A stretch of 64,000 nucleotides of DNA, taken from Liolophura sinensis. Lineage: Eukaryota; Mollusca; Polyplacophora; Chitonida; Chitonidae. The notes beneath the pieces were generated by a model, which saw only the letters and a program-made list of their open reading frames with translations, did not search any database and was not told where the DNA came from. Position 1 is the first letter of the stretch. Each line of letters starts with the position of its first letter. A program made the position numbers and the translations under genes. Positions 42,601-57,600 of this stretch are shown piece after piece. Location: positions 59,441,249-59,505,248 of the forward strand of contig NC_088295.1 in the NCBI RefSeq assembly GCF_032854445.1, in the 5' to 3' direction.

Positions 42601-45600
42601 CAACTCTTTCTTGTACTGTTAGTCTCTTGGCCATAGTTAACTCTGAAAGAGAGAGAAAAAAATTTAAAATCAGTATTAAATCTGAAACAGAGAAAAAAAA
42701 ATGAAAATCAGGATGATGCACGACTTCTGGGACACCCTGTGTAACAGTAGATAAGATGAAGAGGTCACACAGAGTTGAATTCTGAATGGTGTACATCAAA
42801 ACATACAGATTGTGCTTGTAGTAGACATTTCATAGGCTCTTGAAGTAATAGCCTCTTACAGTAGATGTGAGTGTGTGCTGTTAGCTGTCACCAGACCTGC
42901 ATACGGGGATTGGGTGGGACCAGGTTTAGCATCAAAATATAACCCACATAGATTTCTGTTTTTAAAGGAACAAAGCCAGATGTGTACAAATACATGTATA
43001 TGTAGTTTTGATGTTCTTGGAAATATATACTTAAATAAATATCTGCATGTGTGTTCATGTCATTTAGGCCATTCTTCTTCTTCATAAAAAAAAATTATTG
43101 TTGAGTGTAACTCAACCCTATCTGTAAACAGGGAGTGGGTATGCAGGGAATAATTTTCCTTTTATTGTGACTATTAAATGAAAAAGATGGGGATAATATT
43201 GACAGAAAGAAAAGGAACGAAGCAAGTTTTGATAAAAATTATGGGGATAGTGACCTTTGTGGATTGTTGGTCATGTTATGTTGTGTTGATCCCAACCATA
43301 GTTTTAATGATTATGTCCACGCATGTAAATGTTGACATGGTAATAATGATCTTCTCTGTACATTTAGAAACATGTTGAGGTTACAAAATATTGCAGTGAA
43401 GTTAATAGAGTTCAAACATGTGCATGAAATTTCAGTCACATCACAATATTGTATGTCAGTATTACTTTACTTTGTTATTGTATAGCTCTTCCATTAGCTC
43501 AGAAGAGGAGCTGCACTGGTAATACAGGTATCATATACATGCATAAACAGATTGAGGGGGATACATATATATACGTGTATATACAGGGACATTCTGCAAC
43601 CTGTATATGGCCGCCCAAGTTACTGTAACATGATAATCCCAGCAATGATAAATTTACATAAGTACAAATGTGTTTTACACCATGTATGTCTAAACAGTGG
43701 GTTTAATACAGTACTCAAGAATGAGCTACACAAAAGATCCAATTTGGAGAAAAACACATTGTTTTCTTCTGTGACATTTCTTGTTCAGTGCTTGTGTACT
43801 GCGTACATGTAAGGGTTTTATGAGCACGCACACACTGATAATTGTGAGGTCATAAAGGTAAGAACAAAAGAGTTCATAGCTGTGAACTGTATTGTTAGAG
43901 GCAGGCAGGAATGAGTTCCACATGAACTTCTTTTAAGCCTGATTTTGAACAATTTGATTGGTGTTTCATGCCATACTCAAGAATATTTCACTTATACGAC
44001 GGCAGTCAGCATTATAGTGGGTGGAAACCGGACAGGGCCCGGGGGACAGCCACAACCATCCGCAGGTTGCTGGTAGACCTTCCCATGTACAGCCGGAGAG
44101 GAAGCCAGTATGAGATAGACTCGAATTCATAGCGACCGCATTGGTGAGAGGCTCCTGGGTCATTACGCTGCGCTAGCGCGCTAACCAACTGAGCTGCGGA
44201 GGCCCAATAGTAATAGTAACCAAGCAAATGTTCCTGTACATGTAGGGCTACATATATAATATCGGAATCAAGTGGAGATGTTCTTTGACTGGATTTGAAG
44301 TGTACAACATATTCAGAGTAATGGGCGTAGTTAAGCTATCTGGATTTTGGTGCTGCGTATACTGACTACAAGTATGCTGCCAATAACTGTACTGTGGCTC
44401 AGTGGCAGTATACTACAGACCTAGAGTTCATTTGATGATAGGGGCCATCAAGTGGGGCAAATTGCAGACAGTTTGGGCCCCTTACATCTGGGCGGCATTT
44501 CGGTAGCCTGGTGGAAAACAAGATTTGTAAGAGCAGGGACACCGCCAGGAGAATTTGTATTATCAGTGGTGCCACTGGGGCCCGATCTATCGCATTCTTC
44601 AGGCAACACATCTCATTCAATTATCCACGACTTGAGTCCGAATGCCATATCACTATTGTGGTCAACCTGTGAGCTATTGACACAAGTTTCTCTGGGCGGT
44701 GCCACTTATCAGATTATCTTACCATTTGCTGCCTGTGAAGAAATCAACTGTGGTATTTCAGTACCAGCATATATGTATTATGTATAAGGTGTTGTAGACT
44801 TCCTGGCTGTACTATCTATTCTTCTTGAACAAATAGAAATACTCAAAGTCTATAAATGTAACCCTGAGATTTGGCATGATAGGTGTACAAGTACTATGAG
44901 TGGTAGGCTACTGTATATATGTGGATCCAGTACATTTCCCCAGACCCATGTACATGTAACAAAAAGTTACATGTATTCGCTAAAATTTCAAGTGTATTTT
45001 ATTTGTACAGCTGCATCTATTGTTGTTATACCACATAGTAGATGTAATTGTATCTTCAACAAATTATTGGGTTTTGCAGCACATCATGCCAAATTAATGC
45101 AGAAACTATGAATTTGTTTTATAATCTTTGGGTTTACCCTTAATCTTCAACCTTTTAAACCACCCGCACAACCATTATTTTAAAGTATTCTGAGAATTTG
45201 CACAGTTTTATGAAACTTGCAACTTAGTGACATAAACAAGTCGTTTTTGGTGTCATTTTCATAATAAATGCATGCATAATTAAAATTCCATGGAAAAAAG
45301 TGCTTCAGCGGTTTTAAAGTATGCATGATTTACAGAATATTTCGTTGTTTTATTAAGCGTCAGGGGATGTGTAATTTGCTACTATTTTAAGCATTAACGT
45401 GAAAGCCGTATTTCACCAAGTTCTACATTAACTGGGATGGAGACATTGAATATAAAGACTGAGTATTACAACTTGACGTCAGGAGACTGGAGATAAAAAA
45501 TGAAGACTTGCTCCATCATCCATTCTCAACATTTCAGCCCCTGCATAAGATGGTAGCATACCAGTGATGACAGTTATACTATATTATGCATGTTGAATTT

Positions 45601-48600
45601 CCTTGCCTGTCTTTTTTTGTCATGAATTTTTAGCTGTTCTGCAAGAATTTCGCACATGGTATAAATGGTGATAGACCTTAATAAATTGTATCAAATTGTA
45701 ATAAAGACATAGATGCTCATTTCCTGGTTATACATGTAGATGTATATATGTATGTATTCGGCGGAATTTTTCATTGGGAAAAACATTCTTTTAAGAGGGG
45801 AAATTGTCATATATAGGGAGGAATGTCCATAGGGGTAAATGTCCTTGGGAGGAGTTGTCTATGGAGGGAAATGTCCACAGGGGGAATTGTCCATAGGGGG
45901 AATTGTCAGTGGAGGAGAAATGTCCACAGGAGAAAATGTCAGCATTCCATACATATCTCATTGAAGTTTAGAAAATGGTAATTGTGCTGATTGGTGTGGT
46001 ATTCAAACCAAATGTTCTGAAAAGAAAAATGGTATTTTGGGAAAATATCACAATGAAGTTTAGGAAATGGAATCGATCTGCCTATATCATAGCTGATCTT
46101 TGACTTGAACAATATCATGTGTATTGTTTTGAACACATTTCCATGTAACTTTAATAATGCCCATTAGGTGTAATATTTCTTATTGGTCATCTAATGTACT
46201 TAGGTTCTACTGAAATACATTGGAACAAACTGCATTTCACACATGTTTTACCTTGTGACTGAAATTGGTTGCGAAGTCACGCATTCAGATTATGGTGTCT
46301 TATTCCATCTCATGCAATTCCATTGGCAAAGACAACAGTCCTTGTAGCTTATGGTTTGAAATTATCGCAACTACCTGGTCACTTCTTTTTGGAAGACAGC
46401 TCTCTAAATGGAGTTGGACCCTTTTTTCCCTGTGTCAAAGAGGACGCAGTCATTAATGTAATGTCTGTGTCCTTTACGGTTCCTCCAAGGAAACATGACC
46501 ATGTCATCTGATTATGGTTGCCGAGTGTTTACTTCAGTTACACAACACTTAAATAACACCCTCAGAGACATCTAGTTCAACACACCAAACCCCGTGGAGA
46601 CTTCTCACATCGTAGTTTCTCGTTGCTTGAATAGAGTATTATTTACGCTCCTGAAGCATCTTTTTTTAGCCATTCTCGAAACCCCTGTTGCTTTAAGGAA
46701 TTATTTTGCCATGTGACAAACTGTTCTTCCTATCCTTTATGCCTATTGAGACTGTCAGGAATGTTTTTGAAAGTCCCTAGTGGTTCTGTATTCAGGCTTT
46801 GGAATGATTGGAGTGAAAGGTTCTATAGCACATACATGCAAAATCACTATATCCTGGCTCCCCAGGCAGCCATGTTTTTTTATCCCAATCATTCAAAATT
46901 TATGAACCTCTGTTCTTGTTAATGCAAGTACATGTAAGTCATCGTTTTTCTTGTAAATCAGGCTCTTCAGCTATTTTCTGAATCATCATTTTTTTCCAGA
47001 ACTTCCAGAATCACATTTCCAAAGCAATGTGGATAAGTTGTTATTTTCATTTTGTCGCTCTATCATATCTAGTGTCTAACGACGTGGATAAGAGGTCTAG
47101 TGTTTGTCTTGATAGGTGACTGATGTTGAGATAAAAGTCTTCTGTGACAGAATTTCCAGAATTGCATGTCCACAGCAATGTGGATATGTTGTTCCCTTTG
47201 TTGTGTTACTTTATCATATCTAGTGTCTTTGTCATGATAGGTGACCGATGTTGAAATAAAAAATTGTCTAGTGTTTGTCTTGATAGGTGACTGATGTTGA
47301 AATAAAAGTCTTCTGTGACAGAATTTCCAGAATCGCATGTCCAAAGCAATGTGGATAAGTTGTTCCCTTTGTTGTGTTACTTTATCATATCTAGTGTTTT
47401 TGTCATAATAGGTGACCAATGTTGAAAGAAAAAATTGAAATATTCTGTCCCTTGATTGAATTGGTGGCACTGAGCGGACAGCAGGACTCTCTTTGGTGTC
47501 CATGGCAAGCCTGCGCACACATATTAAAGCAGTCTAACAAGGACATTAATTGTCAAACATTAAATCCCATGTTGTCAGGTACAAGCTACATGTGTCACAC
47601 CTGTGACTGTTACTCTTGGGATAGTCTGTCAATTACATGCCAAAGGCCCATAGTTTCCCTCCATCCTCTCAGTTTACCTCCATCCTTAAAACGAAAAAAA
47701 TCCCCGATTGTGTCATATGTCCAAAAAATGTCCTTATATGGTACATATAGAAAGGCACTTAAAATACTCTTCATATAATTTAAAGATAGAAAAACAGAAT
47801 GAAAATATTATTAATAACTGAAGGAAGTGAAACCAAAAAAATTGTACAGTTATTCGTACATGTACAGTTGTGCACACATTTTTCTTATATTCGTGACATG
47901 AAATTCTTTGGCAAGAATACTTAATTTTGTATCACAGCTTTTGTTCTTAGTTTGCTGTTGTGAAGCTGGAAAAAAACTGAAGACATGCAAACTGCAGTTT
48001 ACAGGTTGCTTCATGCTGACATTGCCACTCTAAATCTGGATTTTCCTTTGTCAGTGATGATAAATCTAGATTTCTTTTTACACCTGGGTAGCTAAAGCAA
48101 TTGCCCCCCCGCCCCCTAACCTGCAAATGTCCAAAATGTTAAAAACATAGCGTTACTTTCAACAGCCTCTCAGTTAAAGCTTTATTCATTGTGTAAATCA
48201 ACACATCAGAGTGTTTTATACAAGGTGGATTTTACAATTGTTTCGAAACGCTGTTATAGCTTTAATGTTCAAGTGCCACACAAAATCATCAGCGATGTAC
48301 TCGTTGTTATAATTAGTTGATCATTATTTATTTATTTATTTGATTGGTGTTTTACGTTATACTCAAGAATATTTCACTTATATGATGGCGACCAGCATTG
48401 TGGTGGGAGGAAAGCTTATGTTGGGAGGAAGAGTCTTGGGGAAACCCACGAGCATCCACAGTTTGCTGGCAGACCTTTCCACGTATGGCTGAGCATAATT
48501 AAGGCTATCCTTAAAAAAATTATTTCTTGAGCATAACTCTAGCCTGTGAAGAAAAAAAACACACAAAAAAATAGGCCAGTCAGTGAGCAATTCTTTTTTT

Positions 48601-51600
48601 GTTCTGGTTGATGAAAGAGATAGGGATTTTAAATTCTCATGCAAAGAAAAATAAATCAAAATCTCACTGAAAACGTGAAGAGTAGGGCCCTGTTTGTGGT
48701 TGGTCTATCAGATTATGCTGAACGAACATATTTTTAAGGATGGCCTAAACAAAAAGTCATCAAATTTATGACATTGACAGCAACAGAATGTGTATGAGAC
48801 ATGTTCTTGTAAGGACTTCAGACTCACTGATGTGGTATTAAAAAACAAGCCAGTTCACATATACACACGTATCTGCGATAGTAGAAATTGATATTTACCT
48901 GTACACTGTAACAGGTTTACTCTTTCACTTTGTCTTTATAAGGTGACACCAATTTTATTTGGTATTTTTACTGCAAACCAACTCTGAAAAAGTCCAAAAA
49001 TGGAATATAAATAAAGACAACAACACATCTTTTTTCTATCCGATCTTGATGCTTTGTATGATTTTCCTGTTTTTTAAGGCTTTCTGGTCATGTATAAAGA
49101 TGTCTTCAACAGGAAAAGCTGCAGGGATAATCCACATTTTCCACAAATTTTATGATTTTCATTTTTTTTTTCAGTGTTTGCTTTCTCTAATGTTAAAAAG
49201 ATTGATTTCGCCTGTAACAAACTACAGCTCAGATTGGTGTGGCCAAAAGCTGTAATGAAAACGGAATACTGATACATAAAATTTAACAGTGACCTAGATA
49301 TGCAGTGTATATCTACCTGTTTATTCCTTGTATGATATAAATCAGATCGCGTCATATGTCAAAGCTATATGTAATCCTAGGATATAACATGCGAATACAA
49401 TTACAAGTACAGTGTTTACATGTTTGCAGACACATGTGTTATGTTCATGTATGCATAGTGTAATTAACAGGTTTAGTGGAATGGATTTCAGTTCGTAATT
49501 AATGTACTGTTATAGTTTCTGGGAAAGACTTTGGAATTGGTGTCTTTTAATTAGACAGTCATGAATATCTTGAGGAGACACTAATTATGAATTAATTCCA
49601 TTAACATCACTGCATGAGGCCAGGTCAAGGCTGTAGGCAGATAAGTGTTTATGTGAACATCAGCAGTGTGGAGATATATATAGGTTAATAATGAGGTGTG
49701 TCAGGTAAAGCACAGCCTTATTAAACTACATGTACATGCACTGTATGTTTATTGTCATCCTCACTCTACAGATTCTTATTAAAAAGTAATTAGTCAGAAT
49801 TGATTAACACCTGACAGGTAACAACTGTACAGACGTACATGTGTATGTACCTACTGGACTTAAAACAGCTTTTCGTGGGTTCAAAAAACAATATAAACTA
49901 CGTTAATGTGGATATATATTGTTCATGGACATCTTTTGACTAGCATTTTATTTGATGGTAGAATGTTGCTCTTACAATCTGGCAATCAACAAATCAGTGA
50001 CATGTATTATGACTACATTATTCGCCAAATTTTGGTTGTACATGTACTTCAAACTTATAACAAAATAGGAAGTATATTTGTAGCATTACAGTACTTTAGT
50101 AGATAAGGCAGAGCTGTCCTCTCCCCAACTTTGTAGTCACAAGTTAACCATTAACCCACAGTACCATTTTTGTTAGAGAACTGTTTGTCTGTTTGTTTGC
50201 TACTGGTTCAGCTCTGATCCACGAGATACATTGTACATACATACATTCACCAAGATTGTTAGATTTGAAGTGTTCCCTGCTTTATACGTCTACATGTAGG
50301 TCAGAGATCTGCTTTGATTCAGGATAGAACCAGTGTCCCAATTTTTTATAGGTCATAGATCTGTATTGATGCAGAATTGAACCAGTGTTCTTGGTTTTAT
50401 AGGTCAAAGATCTGTCTTGTCTCAGGAAGGAACCAGTGTTCCCTGTTTTTATAGGTCAAAGATCTGTCTTTATCTGGGGATTGAACCAGTGTTCCATGAT
50501 TTTATAGATCAAAGATCAATCTTGTCTCGTGAAGGAACCAATGTTCCCTATTTTTATAGGTGAGAGATCTGTCTTAATCTAGGGATTGAACCTGTATTCT
50601 ATGGTTTTAAGGTCAAAGATCTGTCTTGTCTCAGGAAGGAACCAGTGTTCCCAGTTTTAATAGATGAAAGATCTGTCTTGACTCAGAATGTATAGACCAT
50701 TACATGTAGATCCTACATGTTATTGTGTGTTCCAAGAAGTGTATGTACACTGATGTTGTATCACACACACATGAGCGTTCATTTCCATTTATGGATGGAA
50801 TTTAGCCTACATGTACTTGCTTTATATACAGTATGTATGTCTGTGCATAATGCGTTGTGTATGTTCACATATATGTATGTACATTTATAAATGAAGTTTT
50901 TCTCTGTACTTCCAGGTGATAATTTACACTGCCAGCCTCTGGAACGACCCTACAAGTGTAAGGTGTTAGCCCATTACCCTGAGAGCGTGCCATGGAACCC
51001 CTTCGACAAGGAAGCTGTGGGAATGGTACGTACCAAATAAACCACAGTCTGTCTGTTTGTCTATATTGTTGTGAATGTGTTTGCAGGTTTAATTGACTGG
51101 ATGCTTTGAAACTGAACTCTTCTTGTGGGAAGGAAAACATGCTTGTGCAGCCTAGCATTTGTGCGTGACAGACATGGGTCCGTGGTGTCTGATTCTGAGA
51201 TGTTGGATTATATGCATGGACAAACTCTAGGGATATAAAAGAATCGTGGAAAATTGTTTTTTCTAACAATATATGTCAGTGACATTTCCATTTAGCACCC
51301 ACAACATGCAATGGTGGCATTAAATTTGCATGAATTTCTGGGTTTATTTTCATTTCTTGAATGCAGAGAAGCATTTTGATCCACTAGTTCATAAATGTCC
51401 TTTTCTCTATCTTTTGTGTATTCCTAATGGTTAAAAGGCCCATAAAAAACAATTATTATGTTAGTACTGCATTATTAATTATTCATAACTTCCATTTGGT
51501 TTCTATTTCTGATAATATTTAAGAGTTTAGGAGTTGTCATTGGACTCCGCATATCCCCATAAAGTGGATGAACGCAGTGCAGATGGTAGCATGTGGAATT

Positions 51601-54600
51601 TTGCCAATTCCTGCAAAAAGAAAGAAAAAAAGTCAGAGCCGCATTGATTATAAATCTTTTATTGCATCTTTGTAGCTATAGAATTACTAAAGGCAGTGCA
51701 CATACATGTGTTATATCTGTTTTTAGCAGCAGCCATTGGGGTATTGAATACTTTTTTCAACAATATGGTATATCCTAACACAGTCCATGTTACATGTACA
51801 GTGTATGGCCAAAGACAGCCAATTCCAATGGAAAATAAACTGACAAACGAGAAAGTGCATGTACTTGCAATTTTTGCATTTAAGGATTTGTTAGTTTCAA
51901 TTTTCATTATGCCAAAAGGATAATTTTGTTGGGATTGACAATTTATTTCTTAACCATTATGATTAGCTATTGTACTGTATACAGTAAACTGAGAGAGGAT
52001 ACGTATAATTGCAGAGAAAATAATCATTGTTGATTCATTTGATATCCAGGAAGGTCATGTAATCAAATCATTGGTTTCGGTAGCACTTTCATGTCTATAA
52101 ATAAAACCCACAGCACCAGATCAACAATTCAGTATTCAACCATAAAGACAGAGAATTATGTGTATAAGAGAGATACATTTATATGTGTGACACTGGTGTA
52201 AATTGTTTCTCCAGTAACATCTAGATGTATGAACCTGTTGTTCGATAGCGATACCCCATTTTATTCATGGAATGTCGGATACAAGCCGAGATAGCTGTAC
52301 CAGTTCCAGTCAAGGATTCACATGCCAATAAGCTTTCTAACACTCAGCCTGTATTGTACATGTGGATGGGAGACAGATTGACAAATGTCTCACCCTGAAG
52401 CTACTGACTGCCCTTGAGAGGACAACATGAGATCTACATACAAGTACATGTACATGTACACATCAGGGGGATTGTAGCCAATATATACATGTACATGTAC
52501 ACATCAGGGGGATTGTAGCCAATACATACATGTACATGTACACATCAGGGGGATTGTAGCCAATACATACATGTACATGTACACATCAGGGGGATTATAG
52601 CCAATACATACATGTACACATCAGGGGGATTGTGGCCAATAAATGTACACATGTACACTGTAGATATATGTGTACATGTACACAAACATGTGTGCCAGAA
52701 GTGTATCCAACTGGACATGCTGAACTTGCATGTACACGTACATGCATTAAATAATTCTTTCATGGACCTGTGATACATGTATTTGCAGTGTAATTTTTGA
52801 GTTGTGTCCAATTATGTATGCATGAGGATGTTGTGAACCTATGATTTTAATACACACATTAATGAGTATACATTACGTGCAGTAAGACAGGAAGACTTTT
52901 GATCTTGGTTCTTAAGATGAATATCAAGCTACCCTGTTTCTTCTAATTTTTAGGACATCTGGTGTGCTCATTTTAGCCAATATATACATGTATGTAATTC
53001 TAGCAGGAATGTTGAGTTTCTTTTTGTCTCACATGGTTAGACAATGTCATGAACATCACAGACATATTATTATTTTTCTAAAAGGCTGCTAATGAAATGT
53101 ATAATTCTACTTTCTACATTACTAATATCTGTCCCAAATTTAGGAGAATTAGAGTAAAAAACGTTTTTTTGAATAATAGCATAGAGACAGAAATGTCACT
53201 TAATAAGTGAAGGAGTTCTTTACAAATATTGGAAGTCTTCCATTTGAATGTATATCATATCTAATGGATGTTACAGATGCCCATTTTGAAGACTCACAAT
53301 GGGTTTTTTTTTTCTTTTTTTTTTTGTGTGTGTGAAGGATTTCTATAAATGTGACTTTTGTAACTGTAGTGCGTTAGAGAATGATACGAACCAGGGCATG
53401 TCGTATTTAAATGGCATGTTGAGTTTTATGTCTATCTGATTCTGCCCCTTTATTGCCATGTTAATTGAGCAGCAATGATACCTGTAGTTTTTGGGTCTGA
53501 CAAGAGTACTCCATCAAGTGTTGTTTCAGTTGTCCAAGACGAACACTGTTGTGGGGGTTATATGACTTCATTATGGTCATTAAGAGGACTTGAATCTGAG
53601 ATTGATCACTGTCAGACGCCTGTCGCCCCCAGGCCCTTAAAGGTTGTGTGTGTATAATGGCATTGCCTTTGGAATTTGATTGGTGATTTATCCTTTGATG
53701 GAACATTATTCCACTTGTGTGAACAATGCCATAGTCAAGTTGATGAAGGGAGGAAACTGAACCAAGAACCTGAGAAACTTCAAGACAAGCAAACACTGTG
53801 ATGCATGGTTTTTGTTTAGAGCACCATACATGTAGCTGTGGATTTTTTTTCACAGAATCAAAACCCTGCCTGTTGTTTTTGTCATGAAGCTGGCTGTTTT
53901 TGCAAGATTCTCTGAAAATATTTATTCACTTCCATGTGGTATATTTGGGGAAAAAAGACCCTTGAGTGACCAGTTTCTAAGGTTCACGAAGGTGAATTGC
54001 CATTTTCTCATGACTTGAATAAAGGTAGTAGGTAAATGTGAGCCAACTCAGCTGGACACAGTGACTATATAAATCCTAAACCAGGGATAAATGGAAGGGA
54101 AAGCATGTCAAGGATGTTTATATTTGTACTGAACAACCAGGATCTGCTATCAAAAGAAATGTGAGAAATGTTCCACAGATGTGTATAGGAGCCTGGAAGC
54201 TACTTAGCAGAGCGCTCAGAGATGGGGGGTAACAGGTGCTTGTTAGGAAACTTTTTACCTGTTTGAACTCTTAGTACTTCTTGTACCATGGATACCGTAA
54301 ATAACTTAAAATTTTGGCCAAAAAAAGTGCATTTTTGGAAGGCAAATAAATGTCTTATAATATTACTTGTGGTGCTGAAAATGACGTATTTTCTCTATGA
54401 TATCATTCTGCTTTCCAAATAAGCCGCAAAATACCTTTCTAAAATCGAAACAAACTCTCAGAATCAGGCCAAAATGAGGAAGAGTTATGGATGAAATCTT
54501 AGGTGATTTAGGGCATTCATGTGGAGACACAATATTTCGCAGATGTACCAAAGATGCAAGTATACGACTACCTACATTTTACTTGTCTTAATATTCAAGC

Positions 54601-57600
54601 GCCATAAATACTCATGTGAAATCACAAGTTTTCTGTAAATAGCTTTCTGTAAATACACAGCTATATATATGTGCTGATAGTAAACATCTGATATGTACAG
54701 AGAGATGTATTATGAGTAAATGTATCATGGAGTTCGGGTATGGTGTTTTGATGAAGAATGGCAGTCAGGTTATCCATGACTTGTTTTCTCCAGTGTCTAC
54801 ATTATATTATGTTACTACAGGGCATACATTTACATGCATAAATTAACTTTGACAATAAGGGAAGTGTCCTAGTTGCAAAAGAGAAGTGTGCATAATCTCT
54901 CACCAGCATATATTGTGCATGTTGGTGGCTGTTGTGGTGGCTGTACTTTTTTTTTTTTGGTGGATGGGGGTGGGGGGGGGGCCTTTTCTTGGTCAACATC
55001 AACCTTTTTCCATTATGTGAAAAAAAACTAAACAAAATGATCTCTCCAATAATTACATGTAAGGGAGCCTCAGTGAAATAGAAATTGGAAAGCATATGTA
55101 CAAATGTTTTCTATTAGGCTTATCTGTGGCTTTTAGTGAGGACATACATTGTATAGCAAAGAACATGTATAATAGTTTCCCCAAGTTGCTTTCTGTGGCT
55201 CCATGCATATGTCTGACCACAAGTATTGAAGCGGATAGATGTTCAAGATTAAAGCAAGATAAAATGCCAATGAAGTAAGTAAATGTATACAAACATCTTA
55301 CATGTAGATCACTAGTCTAGGCACTGTAGAAACATCACACTGTACTTGCATCGTAAGTGATGAATGATGTGATGGATGAAATATGTGATAGATGAATTAT
55401 GTGATGATGGATGAATGATGTGATGGATGAATGCTGTGATAAATGAATGATGTGATGGATGAATGATGCAATGGATGAATGAATACATCAGTACATGCTA
55501 AGGGACACACTTCAAACACAGTCACACAGTTTGCCTTTTCAATAGACACATGTATTATTTTCTTCTAAAATCACAGTTCACCAGAAATGTAGTATATCTA
55601 CTTCCAGACTGGCATTGAGCCAAATGACGATTTTAAACAGTGGATAACATGAAATGCTTCTGTTTTGACTCACATTATGTTACAGGAATGTTCGTTTTAA
55701 TAGAGTGAATTTGTAACACAACTTAAACCCTGTAAAATGGCCAGAATAGCACTTTTACTTTTTGTATTAAAGCTCATTTTCTGCATGTATGTCTGTCCAC
55801 ATATTGCCAAGGTGGTGTGAAGCCATAATCATTCATTCTGTGCAGTACTCGTAGTCTGCGTGAGCAACCCGTCGATGGTGGTAGGTTTCCCTTGGGCTCT
55901 GCGTGGTGTCACCCTGCCATAATCGCGGCCGCTGTGGTATAAGTGAAATAATCTTGAATATGGCAGAAAACATGGATCAAATAATTAAGTAAAGGAATAA
56001 ACAAAGATATAAGTACATTGATTTAAGTTTTTACTAACAAATAAGTCTGATTAATATGTCCATTTATTTAAAGGTGAGTATCTTACCGCATCATTACGTC
56101 TCAAACTCTTCAGTCTATGATTACTACTTGTCTTTTGCTCAGTAACCTTGCACAATCATGGAACTTTTTAGAAAGCGGATATAAAGTTAACAGGCACCTC
56201 AGGCTGAAATTGTATTTTGACTTGTGTCTCTGGTGTAAAGGCTGTAAAGTTTTTAATCAGTGTGTGAAAGACGAAAAGAAAAAGACTTTAATAGATTTAT
56301 TTAATAATGAGGTGTATCTTTTGAAGCACATACAGTATTTGTAGGTGTGAAATCAACTGGTATGTTATAATTATAAACAGGTTTTTTTTTTAAATTTTTT
56401 ATGTACAATACCAGTGGAAAAGTCATAGGGTTTGATCTTAGCCAGGTCCAACAGAGTTTGACTTTCTATGTTTTGTGTACCATATGAGTATGAAAACAAA
56501 TGTGTGTCTGTGTTTATATTGCTTTTGGCCCTTTCCCAAACTTGCCAACAATGTGTTAGTGAGGCCTGTCTGTAATAGAGGTTGGACCTGGGACATGTAT
56601 GACCTACATGTACATGTATGCATGGTGTGCTGCCTCTGATACTTCTAATACTTGGAGTAAATATCAGAGTAGGAAGGACAAGAGTCTCTTTTGAGTTATC
56701 TCAGGCTAAAATAAACACCATGTCTCCACCAGTGATGGTGCTGCTCAAAGAAAAAGTCCACATTAAAGTGGCTGGATAAACCATAATAGATTTTTAGGTT
56801 TGTAGACCCAGAAGGAATGGGACAATTTGGTTCGCCTTTTAATGGCAAGTTTAAAGACGTGGAAATAAAAGTCTTGTCTTTGGCCAGGATTTGAAAGTTT
56901 GAACCCATTCAAATAGCCTTTTACAAGACGATTACATTAAGGTACAGCTTAATTGACATGATTTAATAACCTTATGGAGGCGCATTTACCAAGTTTTAAA
57001 TTGTATATAAAAGTGCTCATTTTGTTATTGAGCATTATTTTATTTATTTATTTCATTTTGTTTATCACCCTACTGAAGAATTTTTCAGTTACACTACCGC
57101 TACCACCACTATTACACTACAATGTATTTTGCTTATATGTTTTCCAGTATCTGTAGTTTTGCCATTTTGTCATGTTTGTGCATGCAGCTGTGTTGCATAT
57201 GCATATATACATGTCCTGTAAATCTTCGACCTTTTCAACCACTAAAGCACTTTTTTTCAGTGGAATTTATGCAATCATACAATTATTGTGAAAGTCATGC
57301 TTCATAAAACTGTGCAAATTATTTCTCTACACCTGATAGTTCTCTCAGAATGTTTCTAAATATCGGTTGCGCACATGGTTGAAGAATTAGGTACATGTAT
57401 ATAGATATACATTTAGTCTGGCTGGTGTATAAAATACATAAATAGTCGAATACATGTAGCAATTTGTTAGCAGAATGCATATGTACAGGTATTAATCACC
57501 ACACATGTATGTCTGAACACAGTTGTTTGTGTACATCTGTATCATTCTCTGCATCAAGACTGATAATCTGACCAGGATAGTCAAAACTGAGCCCCGGGGC

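Noticed and set aside
44452-44787. 111-codon frame in DENND5 intron 1
   Set aside because: No domain, no codon or splice support, single occurrence.
47069-47518. 149-codon minus-strand frame
   Set aside because: It spans a ~170-bp tandem repeat and its peptide repeats with the DNA; no domain or splice signal supports it.
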